A stretch of DNA of 64,000 bases, taken from NCBI GenBank assembly GCA_039707655.1, contig CM077676.1, positions 457,736,379 to 457,800,378 of the forward strand, written 5' to 3'. The notes under the pieces are model-generated. The model ran no database searches. It had not been told where the DNA came from and saw nothing but the letters and a program-made list of their open reading frames with translations. The DNA is from Elymus sibiricus (lineage: Eukaryota > Streptophyta > Magnoliopsida > Poales > Poaceae). The position numbers were made by a program, and so were the translations under genes. Every line of letters starts with the position of its first letter. Position 1 is the stretch's first letter. Below, one piece after another: positions 1 to 10,350 of the stretch.

Positions 1-2013
1 TGCAACCGGAAGCAGTTGCGTCATAATCACGTGGCAGTCATGAGACTTTAGGTTCTGGAACTTTTTCTCTGCCATATTTATTATTCCCTTTATATTCGAC
101 GAGAAGCCAGACGGGACCTTCATACTGAGCAGGCATTCAAAGAAGATTTCCTTCTCTTCTTTGGTAAGAGCGTAGCTGGCAGGACCTTCATACTGCTTTG
201 GATGCATGCCGTCTTTTTCATGCACATGTTGCTGGTCCTCCCGTGCCTCCGGTGTATCTTTTGTCTTCCCATACACTCCCAAGAAGCCTAGCAGGTTCAC
301 GCAAAGATTCTTCGTCACGTGCATCACGTCGATTGCAGAGCGGACCTCTAGGTCTTTCCAATAGGGTAGGTCCCAAAATATAGATTTCTTCTTCCACATG
401 GGTGCGCGTCCCGCATCGTCAGTCGGAACAGATAGTCCGCCAGGACCCTTTCCAAAGATTACTTGTAAATCATTGACCATATCAAGTATGTGATCACCAG
501 TACGGAGGGCGGGCTTCTTCCGGTGATCTTCCTCACCTTTGAAATGCTTTCCTTTCTTTCGACATTGATGGTTGGTCGGAAGAAATCGACGATGCCCCAG
601 GTACACATTCTTCCTGCATTTGTCCAAATATATACTGTCGGTGTCATCTAAACAATGTGTGCATGCGTGGTATCCCTTGTTTGTCTGTCCTGAAAGGTTA
701 CTGAGAGCAGGCCAATCGTTGATGGTTACAAACAGCAACGCATGTAGGTCAAATTCCTCCTGTTTGTGCTCATCCCACACACGTACACCTTCTCCATTCC
801 ACAGCTGTAAAAGTTCTTCAACTAATGGCCTTAGGTACACATCAATGTCATTGCCGGGTTGCTTAGGGCCTTGGATGAGCACTGGCATCATAATGAACTT
901 CCGCTTCATGCACAACCAAGGAGGAAGGTTATAGATACATAGAGTCATGGGCCAGGTGCTATGATTGCTGCTCTGCTCCCCAAAAGGATTAATGCCATCT
1001 GCACTTAAACCAAACCATACGTTCCTTGCGTCACCTGCAAAGTCCCCCCACCTTCTCTCGATTTTTCTCCACTGCGACCCGTCAGCGGGTGCTCTCAACT
1101 TCCCGTCTTTGTTACGGTCTTCTTTGTGCCATCGCATCAACTTGGCATGCTCTTTGTTTCTGAACAGACGTTTCAGCCGTGGTATTATAGGAGCATACCA
1201 CATCACCTTGGCAGGAACCCTCTTCCTGGGGCGCTCTCCCTCAACATCACTAGGGTCATCTCGTCTGATCTTATACCGCAATGCACCGCATACCGGGCAT
1301 GCGTTCAAATCCTCGTACTCACCGCGGTAGAGGATGCAGTCATTAGGGCATGCATGTATCTTCTGCACCTCCAATCCTAGAGGGCATAGAACCTTCTTTG
1401 CTTCGTACGTACTGCCGGGCAATTCGTTATCCTTTGGAAGCTTCTTCTTCATTATTTTCTGCAGCGAACTAAATGCCTTGTGAGATACACCATTGTCTGC
1501 CTTCCATTGCAGCAATTCCAGTGTGGTACCGAGCTTTCTGTTGTCATCTTCGCAATTTGGGTACAACCCTTTTTTGTGATCCTCTAACATGCGATCGAAC
1601 TTCAACTTCTCCCTTTCACTTTCGCATTCTCTCTGTGCATCAACAATGACCCGGCGAAGATCATCATCGGGCACATCGTCTGGTTCCTCTTGATCTTCAG
1701 CTTCCCCCATTGCAGCATCACCGTATTCAGGGGGCGGGTAGTTGTCATCATCCTCTTCTTCTACGTTGTCTTCCATCATTACCCCTCTTTCTCCGTGCTT
1801 GGTCCAAACATTATAGTGTGGCATAAAACCCTTCTCAAGCAGGTGGAAGTGAAGGGTTTTAGAGTTGGAGAACGCCTTCGTATTGTCACAGACAGTACAT
1901 GGACAATGCATAAAACCATTCTGCTTGTTTGCCTCAGCCGCTTCGAGAAAATTATGCAGGCCCTTAATATACTCGGAGGTGCGTCGGTCACCGTACATCC
2001 ATTGCCGGTTCAT
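1..2013 (-). CDS. CACTA transposase, TNP2-like, N-terminal 671 codons (continues beyond window)
   Basis: The start ATG is at 2013-2011, directly after a splice-acceptor-like 'cgcacgcag'. The frame runs to base 1 in phase with no stop that I found at the points checked. The protein begins MNRQWMYGDRR and has an N-terminal transposase-associated domain with Cys/His pairs, then an acidic stretch (EEEDDDN). Next comes a CPNDC...CPVCG zinc-like segment, then the TNP2 core with NPFGEQ, YNLPPWLCMKRKF and TINDWPALSNLSGQTNKGY followed by CTHC. The frame leaves the window at VIMTQLLPVA, in the region preceding the C-terminal DUF4218/DUF4216 domains. Known role of the family: it binds subterminal repeats and the inverted repeat and cuts the element out. 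The 5' leader and promoter lie at 2014-2710. The open frame suggests an active or recently active source; I cannot see the C-terminus. Confidence 0.85.
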   Translation of the reverse strand, partial: MNRQWMYGDRRTSEYIKGLHNFLEAAEANKQNGFMHCPCTVCDNTKAFSNSKTLHFHLLEKGFMPHYNVWTKHGERGVMMEDNVEEEDDDNYPPPEYGDAAMGEAEDQEEPDDVPDDDLRRVIVDAQRECESEREKLKFDRMLEDHKKGLYPNCEDDNRKLGTTLELLQWKADNGVSHKAFSSLQKIMKKKLPKDNELPGSTYEAKKVLCPLGLEVQKIHACPNDCILYRGEYEDLNACPVCGALRYKIRRDDPSDVEGERPRKRVPAKVMWYAPIIPRLKRLFRNKEHAKLMRWHKEDRNKDGKLRAPADGSQWRKIERRWGDFAGDARNVWFGLSADGINPFGEQSSNHSTWPMTLCIYNLPPWLCMKRKFIMMPVLIQGPKQPGNDIDVYLRPLVEELLQLWNGEGVRVWDEHKQEEFDLHALLFVTINDWPALSNLSGQTNKGYHACTHCLDDTDSIYLDKCRKNVYLGHRRFLPTNHQCRKKGKHFKGEEDHRKKPALRTGDHILDMVNDLQVIFGKGPGGLSVPTDDAGRAPMWKKKSIFWDLPYWKDLEVRSAIDVMHVTKNLCVNLLGFLGVYGKTKDTPEAREDQQHVHEKDGMHPKQYEGPASYALTKEEKEIFFECLLSMKVPSGFSSNIKGIINMAEKKFQNLKSHDCHVIMTQLLPVA

Positions 2014-2340
2014 CTGCGTGCGTTATATAGTTCTTATTATTGAACAACATATAACTCTCAAGAGCATCTAATTAAAACACACAAGTAAGAACTTTTTTCT
2101 TTTAGAAAGAAGATAAGAAGAAGAGGCTAACCACGGTGTTGACCACGCCGAGATGGGCGCGGGCGATCGACGGCGGTGAGGACGGGGACGGGACAGGACG
2201 GACCGCCAAACCTAGACAAATCTTGAGGAAAATGGAGCTTGGACAAGGAGCTTCGAGAGGAGAAAGCTTAAGTGTGGCTCGAGCATTTCATCGAACACCT
2301 CATGTGCATAGGAGGTGAGCTAGAGCACCACAAAAGCGGG

Positions 2341-2710
2341 GGCTATATATAGGCCAACCATTGGTCCCGGTTCCAGCCACAAACCGGGACCAATGGTTGT
2401 GGGCCAGGAGCGAGGCGCATTGGTCCCGGTTCGTGGCTGGAACCGGGACCAAAGGGGTCACCTTTAGTCCCGGTTCCAGCCACAAACCGGGACCAATGGT
2501 TGTGGGCCAGGAACGAGGCGCATTGGTCCCGGTTCGTGTCTGGAACCGGGACAAAAGGGGTCAAACGAACCGGGACCAATGGCCCACGAGGCCCGGCCGG
2601 CGCCCTGGCCTCACGAACCGGGACCGATGCCCCCATGGGTCCCGGTTCGTGAGTGAACCGGGACTAATGGGCTTCTCAGGGGTGGACCGATGCCCTGTTT
2701 TGTACTAGTG
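2341..2710 (-). promoter_or_regulatory. CACTA-1 subterminal repeats and transposase promoter
   Basis: At least eight copies of a 'TTGGTCCCGGTT(C/T)' or 'AACCGGGACCAA' motif alternate in orientation. They are followed, in the minus direction, by TATATATA at 2351-2344. In this family such repeats are the binding sites of the element's own protein and also lie upstream of the TATA box. The transcript leader would run from about 2320 to a donor-like GT near 2130, with the acceptor just before the ATG at 2013. Confidence 0.7.
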
Positions 2711-2951
2711 GCACCAGGGTCTTCTCGTAGCACTGCCGTTCAAGGCGCACGTGGAGGCGCTGGCCGCGATCGTCAAGTCCGAGGAGGTTCCCCGGGGAAA
2801 CCGCACGCCAGGGGCTTGGAGGGCCGCGCTGCCTCCTCGTGCCGTGCGACACATCATCGAGCGTCTTCTCACGCCTAGGATGGCATTGAAAGCGCGGGAG
2901 TGGGAGCCATCGTGGAACAAGGAAGGAGGTGCGTGGTGCTACTCGGGCTAG
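2711..2951 (+). pseudogene. Unit A copy of the unrecognised small ORF (5'-truncated)
   Basis: This matches the 71-residue plus-strand ORF found complete at 34834-35049. The part encoding the initiator and the next few residues is deleted here, while the reading frame from EALAAIVKSEEV to the final CYSG and TAG is intact. The left end is cut by CACTA-1. I do not recognise the protein. Confidence 0.5.
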
Positions 2952-3831
2952 AACTCAAGTTTGGGTCGGGCACAAGCAGGAGTCGAAAGAGCTGCTATTG
3001 GGCTGTCTTGCTAGGCCGCTACGGCGGAGCTAGCCGCAACTAAAGAAAAACTAAGAAAATGAATTCAAACAAAAATTTGAATTCAAACAACAAAAAAGCA
3101 ATGCAACAACATGAATGAAGCCATAGACACCTATTTTGAAAAAGGTTTAATTGCGTAAGGAATTTTGAATACAAACGTTAAAAGTGCTAACAGATTTTAC
3201 TAACTGCAAAAACTTGGAAAATTAGTGTGTTACACCTCTCTAAACCATAGAATACATATACTATTTAATTTATTTTGCAACTCAAATATTTTTGTTACTG
3301 CAAAATAACTTTTATGATTTTATTTACTAATTAATATTAAATTATGGATATTTATTATTTATTATAATATTTTTAACATATTCATTATATGACTACACTC
3401 ATTGAAATATGACACTCATTTATGCATATGTAGATTCATCACACACAATCATATATGAGTGAACTATAGTCTAGATACACTGAATAGCTTGAATGCATGG
3501 CAAACAATATCAAACTGCCTTGCTTTATTCAACTGATACTAGCCTTTAATATTATGAGGCATACAAAATAAAGCAAGCCACTCATCGAAAAGGAATAAAA
3601 CACATAATTCATTATTCCATTGTCAAATAGTACACTCATTGAAATATTTGTAGATTCATCACACTAATACATATATGAGTAAACAATATAATTCAGACAT
3701 GCCCACACATGGACTACATAGCATTATTAATGCATGGCGGCCGATATCACACTCGCTCACTTTATTCAATTGATTCTAGCCTTTAATAAGAAAGGCACAA
3801 AAGATAAAGCCAGCCATGTAAGGCAGGCTAG
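2952..3831. other. AT-rich spacer of the tandem unit (unit A)
   Basis: Non-coding. It holds the palindrome-like GAATTCAAACAAAAATTTGAATTC near 3060 and two diverged copies of the region downstream of the inhibitor gene (near 3400-3590 and 3630-3830). Both copies share 'CACTCATTGAAATAT', 'TGTAGATTCATCACAC' and a 'TTTATTCAA' that reads as AATAAA on the minus strand. Confidence 0.6.
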
Positions 3832-4062
3832 CTAGCCAATATATGGTGCAGGAGGAACAACCACAAATGTATTAGGAACCAGGCCGTCGTCGTTGTAAAT
3901 ATTAACGCATACTTGGTCTTGTGGAGGTGGGGATGGAGGCTCGCCTGGAGGGAGTACTCGGGCAATTCTGATATCAGGCCTCTCCCGAGAGATGATCTAA
4001 AATGCTGCATTCAGTTCAGAACCAATCAGACCCGATCACGATTCAGGCACCGGACCAGGCAT
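3832..4062 (-). pseudogene. Potato type I (CI-2-like) protease inhibitor, unit A, dead copy
   Basis: The copy has the same length (77 codons with stop) and start MPGPVPES as the intact copies at 35926-36156 and 60247-60477. The invariant Trp of the ESWPGLIG motif has become TGA, and the Gln of AAVQIISRERPD has become TAG. The reactive-loop region LPPGEPPSPPPQDQV and the C-terminal PPAPYIG are still readable. Both stops are single-base changes (TGG to TGA, CAG to TAG). No gene product is expected. Confidence 0.75.
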
Positions 4063-5516
4063 GTCTACCCTTATCACGACTTAGCATAGACTGAATGAAG
4101 ATTTGCATTCATTACACGTGATGCATGACGTTACATATATTGATCAAAAGCATAACAAATAATCAGTTGGAGATGTAAAGATTAGATCCCAAAGAAAAGA
4201 TTTGCATGCATCTTATTCGTACATGCAAGAAAGAGGCGTTGTTGCATGCTAAGCTGTTGGCAAGTGGCAGACACTTCCAGAAACTGCAGAGCAATTCACC
4301 GTGACATGGAGCTGCCGGTTATCTTTCTTTATTTTTATTCTGCAGGAGCGAAGATAGATTGGTAAATAATCATACTATATTAGCTGCAACACATTTCATG
4401 CATTCATGCCTTATGCATGAGATGGATGATAGGAAGAATTGTTCAGTAAACATGCATGCATGTACCAGATCAATAGAGAAATCAGCTCGTATGCTAAGAG
4501 AGTAACAGATCCATTGTTTCTTGATCAAACTACGAATTTGAATGAAATTGTATATGAAACCATCAGCTATCATCGGCGTAGTCTACTCTTCTCTGAACCA
4601 CACCAAAAAGCAATGTTTCTCATGTCATGCCCAGGTAACACCTCCGGAATTCAGACACTTTATCCCATGACACTGGCGTGGCTGGTGCAAGCCACGGCCA
4701 GGAGTAGCCGAAGCAACCTCTCCTTCCGCACGGCCTGGTGCCGCGACCTCTCTCCATCTTCCTAGCCGTCCGGGAGCGACTCACATTGGCCCTACATCGC
4801 TGCCGTGGCCATGCCATCGCTGGCATAGTTTCCCTGTCTATTACAGAGAGGTTGGATGGATTGGGGAATTTGAGTCTAGGGTTAGGGTATTACTGATTAT
4901 ACTAAACACACGGGTACCACATCCTCTCCCATGATGGAACCGGAAAAGTCACCTTCGTCCTTGTACTGAGCTGCGCCTGAACCATGTATACCAAATCGAA
5001 AAATATACTGTATGCAAGATGTTAACATGGGATGTTAACATGGTTGGCAAACCTGTGACCTAATGTCGGATAGAGTGTGTCTCCATGGGAGACTCCCGTA
5101 TTGCTGTCGATCGATGACCCTCCGCTGCTTCTCGATGGAACGACGCTATTGGAAATACTGTCGCACCTCTGCTGCTCTCCATTGGCAACAATGTCGACGG
5201 TAAACCTCTCGTATGGCAGTTGCTTCTCGTATGCTCCATCTCTCTGTGTCCATATAACATATAGTAAATCCCTACCAGATTGTTGACAGTTGCGTTATCT
5301 CTATCCTATACTTCTACTTTGACAAAGGATTAAGAGTTCTAGTACATGACGTTACAGATTGGAAGGACTATATGAAAAGAGTCCGGGCCGTGAAGCCACC
5401 AGATTGATGACTATTTTTTCTATTTTCCCCAACGAACCACCGATTAATCTGGATAGTTATAACTCGGGTCCACCAGATTAACGGCTCGTATTTTTTAATT
5501 TTCTACGGTTAACGTG
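4063..5516. other. Spacer with no recognisable gene
   Basis: Short scattered ORFs only (best about 108 codons at 4439-4765), none with a recognisable domain or a copy elsewhere in the window. The first bases still resemble the start of the inhibitor gene's 5' untranslated exon; similarity to the other tandem units then stops near 4085. It ends at the left edge of CACTA-2. Confidence 0.5.
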
Positions 5517-5537
5517 CACTAGTAGAAAACAGGGCAT
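5517..5537 (+). repeat. CACTA-2 left terminal inverted repeat
   Basis: Starts CACTAGTAGAAAACAGGGC. It pairs with 34403-34423 with a single mismatch. CACTA-1 ends with a close relative (CACTAGTACAAAACAGGGC). Confidence 0.92.
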
Positions 5538-5559
5538 AGGTTTTGGACAGATCAGAGCA

Positions 5560-5823
5560 ACAGTCCCGGTCGTCTTACGAACCGGGACTAATGCGGGCAT
5601 CAGTCCCGGTTCAAGCGGCCTGGACGCCGGCCGGGCCCGGGCAAGCATCAGTCCCGGTTCGACTGGGACCTTTAGTCCCGGTTGGAGACACCAACCTGGA
5701 CTAAAGGGCCTCGCACCTGGCCCGCCACCTTTAGTCCCGGTTGGTGTCTCAAACCGGGACTAAAGGTCAGTCTTCAGTCCCGGTTATAGACACCAACCGG
5801 GACTAATAAAATGCCTATATATA
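5560..5823 (+). promoter_or_regulatory. CACTA-2 left subterminal repeats and TATA box
   Basis: About ten copies of 'AGTCCCGGTT' or 'AACCGGGACT' lie in alternating orientation between 5560 and 5806. They are followed by TATATATA at 5816-5823 and a C-rich leader. A donor-like GTGAGC follows CACCGTG at about 6098, and the acceptor TGCAG lies just before the transposase ATG at 6753. Confidence 0.7.
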
Positions 5824-6379
5824 CCCTCGTCCCTGCCCGCCCTCTCCTTTGTTTTTTGGCCGTGTAGAAGGTGGGAGATGTGGGCTATTCTGTTCTCAAT
5901 CTTATGCACATGAGGTGTTCGATGAAATGCCCGAGCCACTTTTAAGCTAGCTTTCTCCTCTGCTCTTTCTCCAAGCTCCATTTTCCCCAAGATTTGGCGG
6001 TGCACCAACTATCCAAGTGTAGGGTGCCGTCCCGTCCCCGTCCCCGTCCTCACCGCCGTCGATCGCCCGCGCCGATCTCGTCGCCGGCACCACCGTGGTG
6101 AGCCTCTTGTTCTTATCTTTTTTTTTAAAGAATAAATTCTTACTTGTATGATTTAGATAGCTACTTGTATGATTTTCTTACTTGTATTATTGTTTGTTAT
6201 TATATAGTGCCATGGTTTTGGTATCCGACCCCATTGGCTCTCGTCCGGTCTATGATTCTGATGTGGTATAATATCTTTTACAACTATTTGTTTCATTTAG
6301 TGTTTATGACAATTATGCCGACCAACTTGACGTAGATGTTTTTATCTAGGAGGTATGTGAACCGGAAATTCGAACCGAC

Positions 6380-6562
6380 TTGACAATTACGCTCGAGAGG
6401 TTAAATTTAGTTGAAAAAGAAAACGATATTTTGAAAGCAAAATTGAAAAGAATTGAAGAAGAGAAGATGAAATTGGAGTTGCATGTTGCCGGTGTCGTCG
6501 ATCTACACAAGATGGAGATGGATGCAATGCGCTTGAAGATTAGAAAGATTAGTTGCATTTAA
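6380..6562 (+). CDS. Small coiled-coil ORF in the CACTA-2 leader
   Basis: This 60-residue frame is rich in Leu, Lys and Glu with heptad spacing (LNLVEKENDILKAKLKRIEEEKMKLELHV reads as a coiled coil). It lies between the transposase promoter and the transposase ATG, inside what would be the first intron. CACTA-1 has only about 0.1 kb in the corresponding place and lacks it. It may be an alternative first exon, a separate accessory protein or a captured exon. I cannot name a family. The real start may be upstream, because the open frame begins in an 'aggag' context without a clear promoter. Confidence 0.4.
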   Translation: MTITLERLNLVEKENDILKAKLKRIEEEKMKLELHVAGVVDLHKMEMDAMRLKIRKISCI

Positions 6563-6752
6563 ATGTTTTAAATAGTTGTATGTTGTTTTATGAGAACTAT
6601 GTATGAACTTTATGTATTTATTTTTGCAGTAATAACATTTGATCACTACTGTACTTTGGTTTTAATGTGATGATGAACTTGTATTAATTTGGTCATTTCT
6701 CTATTCATGATGTTCTGTAATGGTTTTTGATATACTTAATTACATAATGCAG

Positions 6753-8541
6753 ATGAACCGGCAATGGATGTACGGTGACCGACGCACTTCCGAGTACATT
6801 ACAGGCCTGCATAATTTTATCGATGTGGCTGAGGAAAACAATTAGAATGGTTTTATTTACTGTCCATGTGTTTCCTGTGAGAATACGAAGGATTACTCTT
6901 CCTCGAAAACCATTCACTGGCACCTGCTTACGATGGGTTTCATGCCCCACTATAATTGTTGGACCAAGCACGGAGAAAGAGGTGTTATGATGGAAGACAA
7001 TGAAGAAGAAGAGGATGATGACAACTATCCGATGTTCCCTGAATACGGTGATACTGCAACGGGGGAAGCAGCTGAAGATCAAGAGGCACCAGATGTGCCC
7101 GCTGATGATGTTCGCCGGGTCATTGTTGATGCACAGAGAGAATGCAAAAGTGAAAGGGAGAAGTTGAAGTTCGATCGCATGTTAGAGGATCACAAAAAAT
7201 CGTTGTACCCAAATTGCGAAGATGGCAACAAAAACCTCAGTACAACACTGGAATTGCTGCAATGGAAGGCAGAGAATGATTTAACCGACAAGGGATTTCG
7301 GAACCTACTGAAAATAATGAAGAAGAAGCTTCCAAAGGATAAAGAATTGCCTGATAGTACGTACGAAGCAAAGAAGGTTCTCTGTCCTCTAGGATTAGAG
7401 GTGCAGAAGATACATGCATGCCCTAATGACTGCATCCTCTACCGCGGTGAGGAGTACGAGAATTTGAATGCATGCCCGGTATGCGGTGCATTGCGTTATA
7501 AGATCAGACGAGATGACCCTGGTGATGTTGAGGGCGTGCGCCCCAGGAAGACGGTTCCAGCCAAGGTGATGTGGCATGCTCCTATAATACCACGGTTGAA
7601 ACGTCTGTTCAGAAACAAAGAGCGTGCCAAGTTGTTGCGATGGCACAAAGAAGACCGTAAGAAAGACAGGGTGTTGAGAGCACCCGCTGATGGGTCACAA
7701 TAGAGAAAAAATCGAGAGAAAGTGGCCGGAGTTTGCACGTGACGCAAGGAACTTATGGTTTGGTATATGTGCAGATGGCATTAATCCTTTTGGGGAGCAG
7801 AACAGCAATCATAGCACCTGGCCTGTGACTCTATGTATCTATAACCTTCCTCCTTGGTTGTGCATGAAGCGGAAGTTCATTATGATGCCAGTGCTCATCC
7901 AAGGCCCTAAGCAACCCGGCAACGACAATGATGTGTACCTAAGGCCATTAGTTGATGAACTATTACAGCTGTGGAATATAAAAGGTGTACGTGTGTGGGA
8001 TGAGCACGAAGGGAAGGAATTTGACCTACGAGCGTTTCTGTTTGTAACCATCAATGATTGGCCTGCTCTTAGTAACCTTTCACGACAGACAAACAAGGGA
8101 TACAACGCATGCACGCACTGTTTAGATGAGACTGAAAGTATATATTTGGACAAATGTAAGGAGAATGTGTACCTGGGACATCGTCGATTTCTTCCGAGCA
8201 GGCATCCCTTAAGAAATAAAGGCAAGCATTTCAAAGGTGAGCCCTGTCACCAAAAGAAGCCTGTCCCCCATACTGGTGATGATATATTTGATATGGTCAA
8301 GGATTTAAAATCAATCTTTGGAAAGGGTCCTGGCGGACAATCTGTTCCGAATGACGCTTACGGACACGCACCCATGTGGAAGAAGAAATCTATATTTTGG
8401 GAACTTGAGTATTGGAAAGTCCTAGAGGTCCGCTCTGCAATCGACGTGATGCACGTGACGAAGAATCTTTGCGTGAACCTGCTATTCTTCGTGGGTGTGT
8501 ATGGGAAGACAAAAGATAAACCAGAGGCACGGGAGGACCAG
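6753..8541 (+). pseudogene. TNP2-like CACTA transposase, 5' part, decayed and interrupted
   Basis: It starts MNRQWMYGDRRTSEYI at 6753 after a TGCAG acceptor. The same domain order as CACTA-1 follows: transposase-associated domain, acidic stretch, CPNDC/CPVCG, NPFGEQNSNHSTWPV, YNLPPWLCMKRKF, TINDWPALSNLS and CTHC. Damage seen: an in-frame TAG at 6843-6845; then, near 7701, a TAG where family members have Trp, followed at once by an extra A that shifts the frame (the readable frame changes from the one of 6933-7703 to that of 7690-8541). The gene is cut at 8541 by the LTR element; it resumes at 16772 with one copy of the target duplication ACCAG removed. Confidence 0.85.
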
Positions 8542-10123
8542 TGATACGTCTCCAACGTATCTATAATTTTTGATTGTTCCATGCTATTATATTATCAACA
8601 TTGGATGTTTTATATGCATTAATATGCTATTTTATATTAATTTTGGGACTAGCCTATTAATCTAGAGCCAAGTGCCAGTTTCTGTTTTTTCCTTGTTTTT
8701 GAGTTTCAGATAAAAGGAATATCAAACGGAGTCCAAACGGAATAAAACTTTCGCGATGATTTTTCTTGGACCAGAAGACATCCACGGAGCTTGGAGATCA
8801 AGTCAGAAGAGCCTCGAGGAGGCCACAAGCCACAGGGCCGCGCCCCAGGGGGGGCGCCCCCCTGGCTTGTGTGCCCCTCAGGACTCCTCCAACCCTACCT
8901 CTTGGCCTATATATTCCCAAATATTCCCGAGACACCAGAAGCGTCCACGAAAAACAATTCCAGCCGCCGCAAGTTCCAGAACCACCATATCCCATCTTGG
9001 GGCCTTTTTCGGCGATCTGCCGGAGGGGGATTCGATCACGGAGGGCTTCTACATCAACTCTATGGCATCTCCGATGATGCGTGAGTAGTTCATCTCAGAC
9101 CTACGGGTCCATAGCTAGTAGCTAGATGGCTTCTTCTCTCTCTTTGATTCTCAATACCATGTTCTCCTCGATGTTCTTGGAGATCTATCCGATGTAATCT
9201 TCTTTTGCGGTGTGTTTGTCGAGATCCGATGAATTGTGGATTTATGATCAGATTATCTATGAATATTAATTGAATCTTCTCTTAATTCTTTTATGCATGA
9301 TTTCATATCATTGTATTTCTCTTCGAATTATCGGTTTGGTTTGGTCAACTAGATTGGTTTTTCTTGCAATGGGAGAGGTGCTTTGTTTTGGGTTCAATCT
9401 TGCGGTGTCCTCACCCAGTGACAGAAGGGACAGCGAGGCACGTATTGTATTGTTGCCATCAAGGGTAAAAAGATGGGGTTTTCATCATATTGCTTGAGTT
9501 TATCCCTCTACATCATGTCATCTTACTTAAGGCGTTACTCCGTTCTTTATGAACTTAATACTCTAGATGCATGCTGGATAGCGGTCGATGTGTGGAGAAT
9601 AGTAGTAGATGCAGAATCGTTTCGGTCTACTTGACACGGACGTGATGCCTATATGCATAATCATTGCCTTGGATATCGTCATAACTTTGCGCTTTTCTAT
9701 CAATTGCTCGACAGTAATTTGTTTACGCACCATATTATTTGCCTTCATGAGAGAAGCCTCTAGTGAAACCTATGGCCCCCGGGTCTATTTTCCATATTAT
9801 ATTTTCAGATCTATATACCAAAAATACCAAAAATACCTTGCTGCAATATTTTTACTTTTATTTTAGTTTACCTTTTAGCAATCTTTTATACCTATCTCTT
9901 TTAGATCTCACCTTTGCAAGTGACCGAGAAGGGATTGACAACCCCTTTATCGCGTTGGGTGCAAGTGTTTGATTGTTTGTGCAGGTGCATCGATTGGAGA
10001 CTTGCTTGTACCTCCTACTGGATTGATATCTCTGTTCTCAAAACTGAGGGAAATACTTACTCCACTTTGCTGCATCACCCTTTCCTCTTCAAGGGAAAAC
10101 CAACGCAAGCTCAAGAAGTAGCA
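8542..10123 (+). repeat. 5' LTR of Athila-like element 1
   Basis: Begins TGATACGTCTCCAACG and ends AAGAAGTAGCA. It contains TATATATTCCC near 8910 as a likely TATA region. It also holds a block around 9554-9613 (TAATACTCTAGATGCATGCT and following) that is almost unchanged in all four Athila-like LTRs of this window. Confidence 0.9.
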
Positions 10124-10134
10124 AGAAGGATTTC

Positions 10135-10152
10135 TGGCGCCGTTGCCGGGGA
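10135..10152 (+). other. Primer binding site (tRNA-Asp type)
   Basis: TGGCGCCGTTGCCGGGGA is complementary to the 3' end of plant tRNA-Asp and lies 11 bases after the LTR. The identical 18-mer is at 51566-51583 in element 2. Confidence 0.85.
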
Positions 10153-10350
10153 GGTCTACATCAAGCCTACCAAGTACCCATCATAAACTCATCTATTGCA
10201 TTACATTATTTGCCATTTGCCTCCGGTTTTCCTCTCCCCCACTTCTAAAACGACTTTCAGAAATATTTGCCTTTTTATTCGCCCTTCTTTTCGTTCGCCG
10301 ATTTCTCCCTAGATCTGTTTTTGTGTGCACTCTTGTTTTGCATGGTCATC

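Larger units (their letters stand above)
1..2710 (-). mobile_element. CACTA (En/Spm) DNA transposon 1, right-hand part
   Basis: The element ends at 2710 with the inverted form of CACTAGTACAAAACAGGGC, preceded by a cluster of 'GGTCCCGGTTC' subterminal repeats in both orientations. Inside lies the transposase gene on the minus strand. The other end lies outside the window, so the 3-bp target duplication cannot be checked. It interrupts a copy of the host tandem unit: the bases after 2710 pick up in the middle of a sequence that is uninterrupted at 34798 and 47578. Its coding sequence lacks the stops and frameshifts of CACTA-2, so it is the younger or better preserved of the two. Confidence 0.9.

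Noticed and set aside
572..1330. Plus-strand ORFs of about 120 codons
   Set aside because: They are antisense shadows of the CACTA-1 transposase, whose motifs are on the minus strand.
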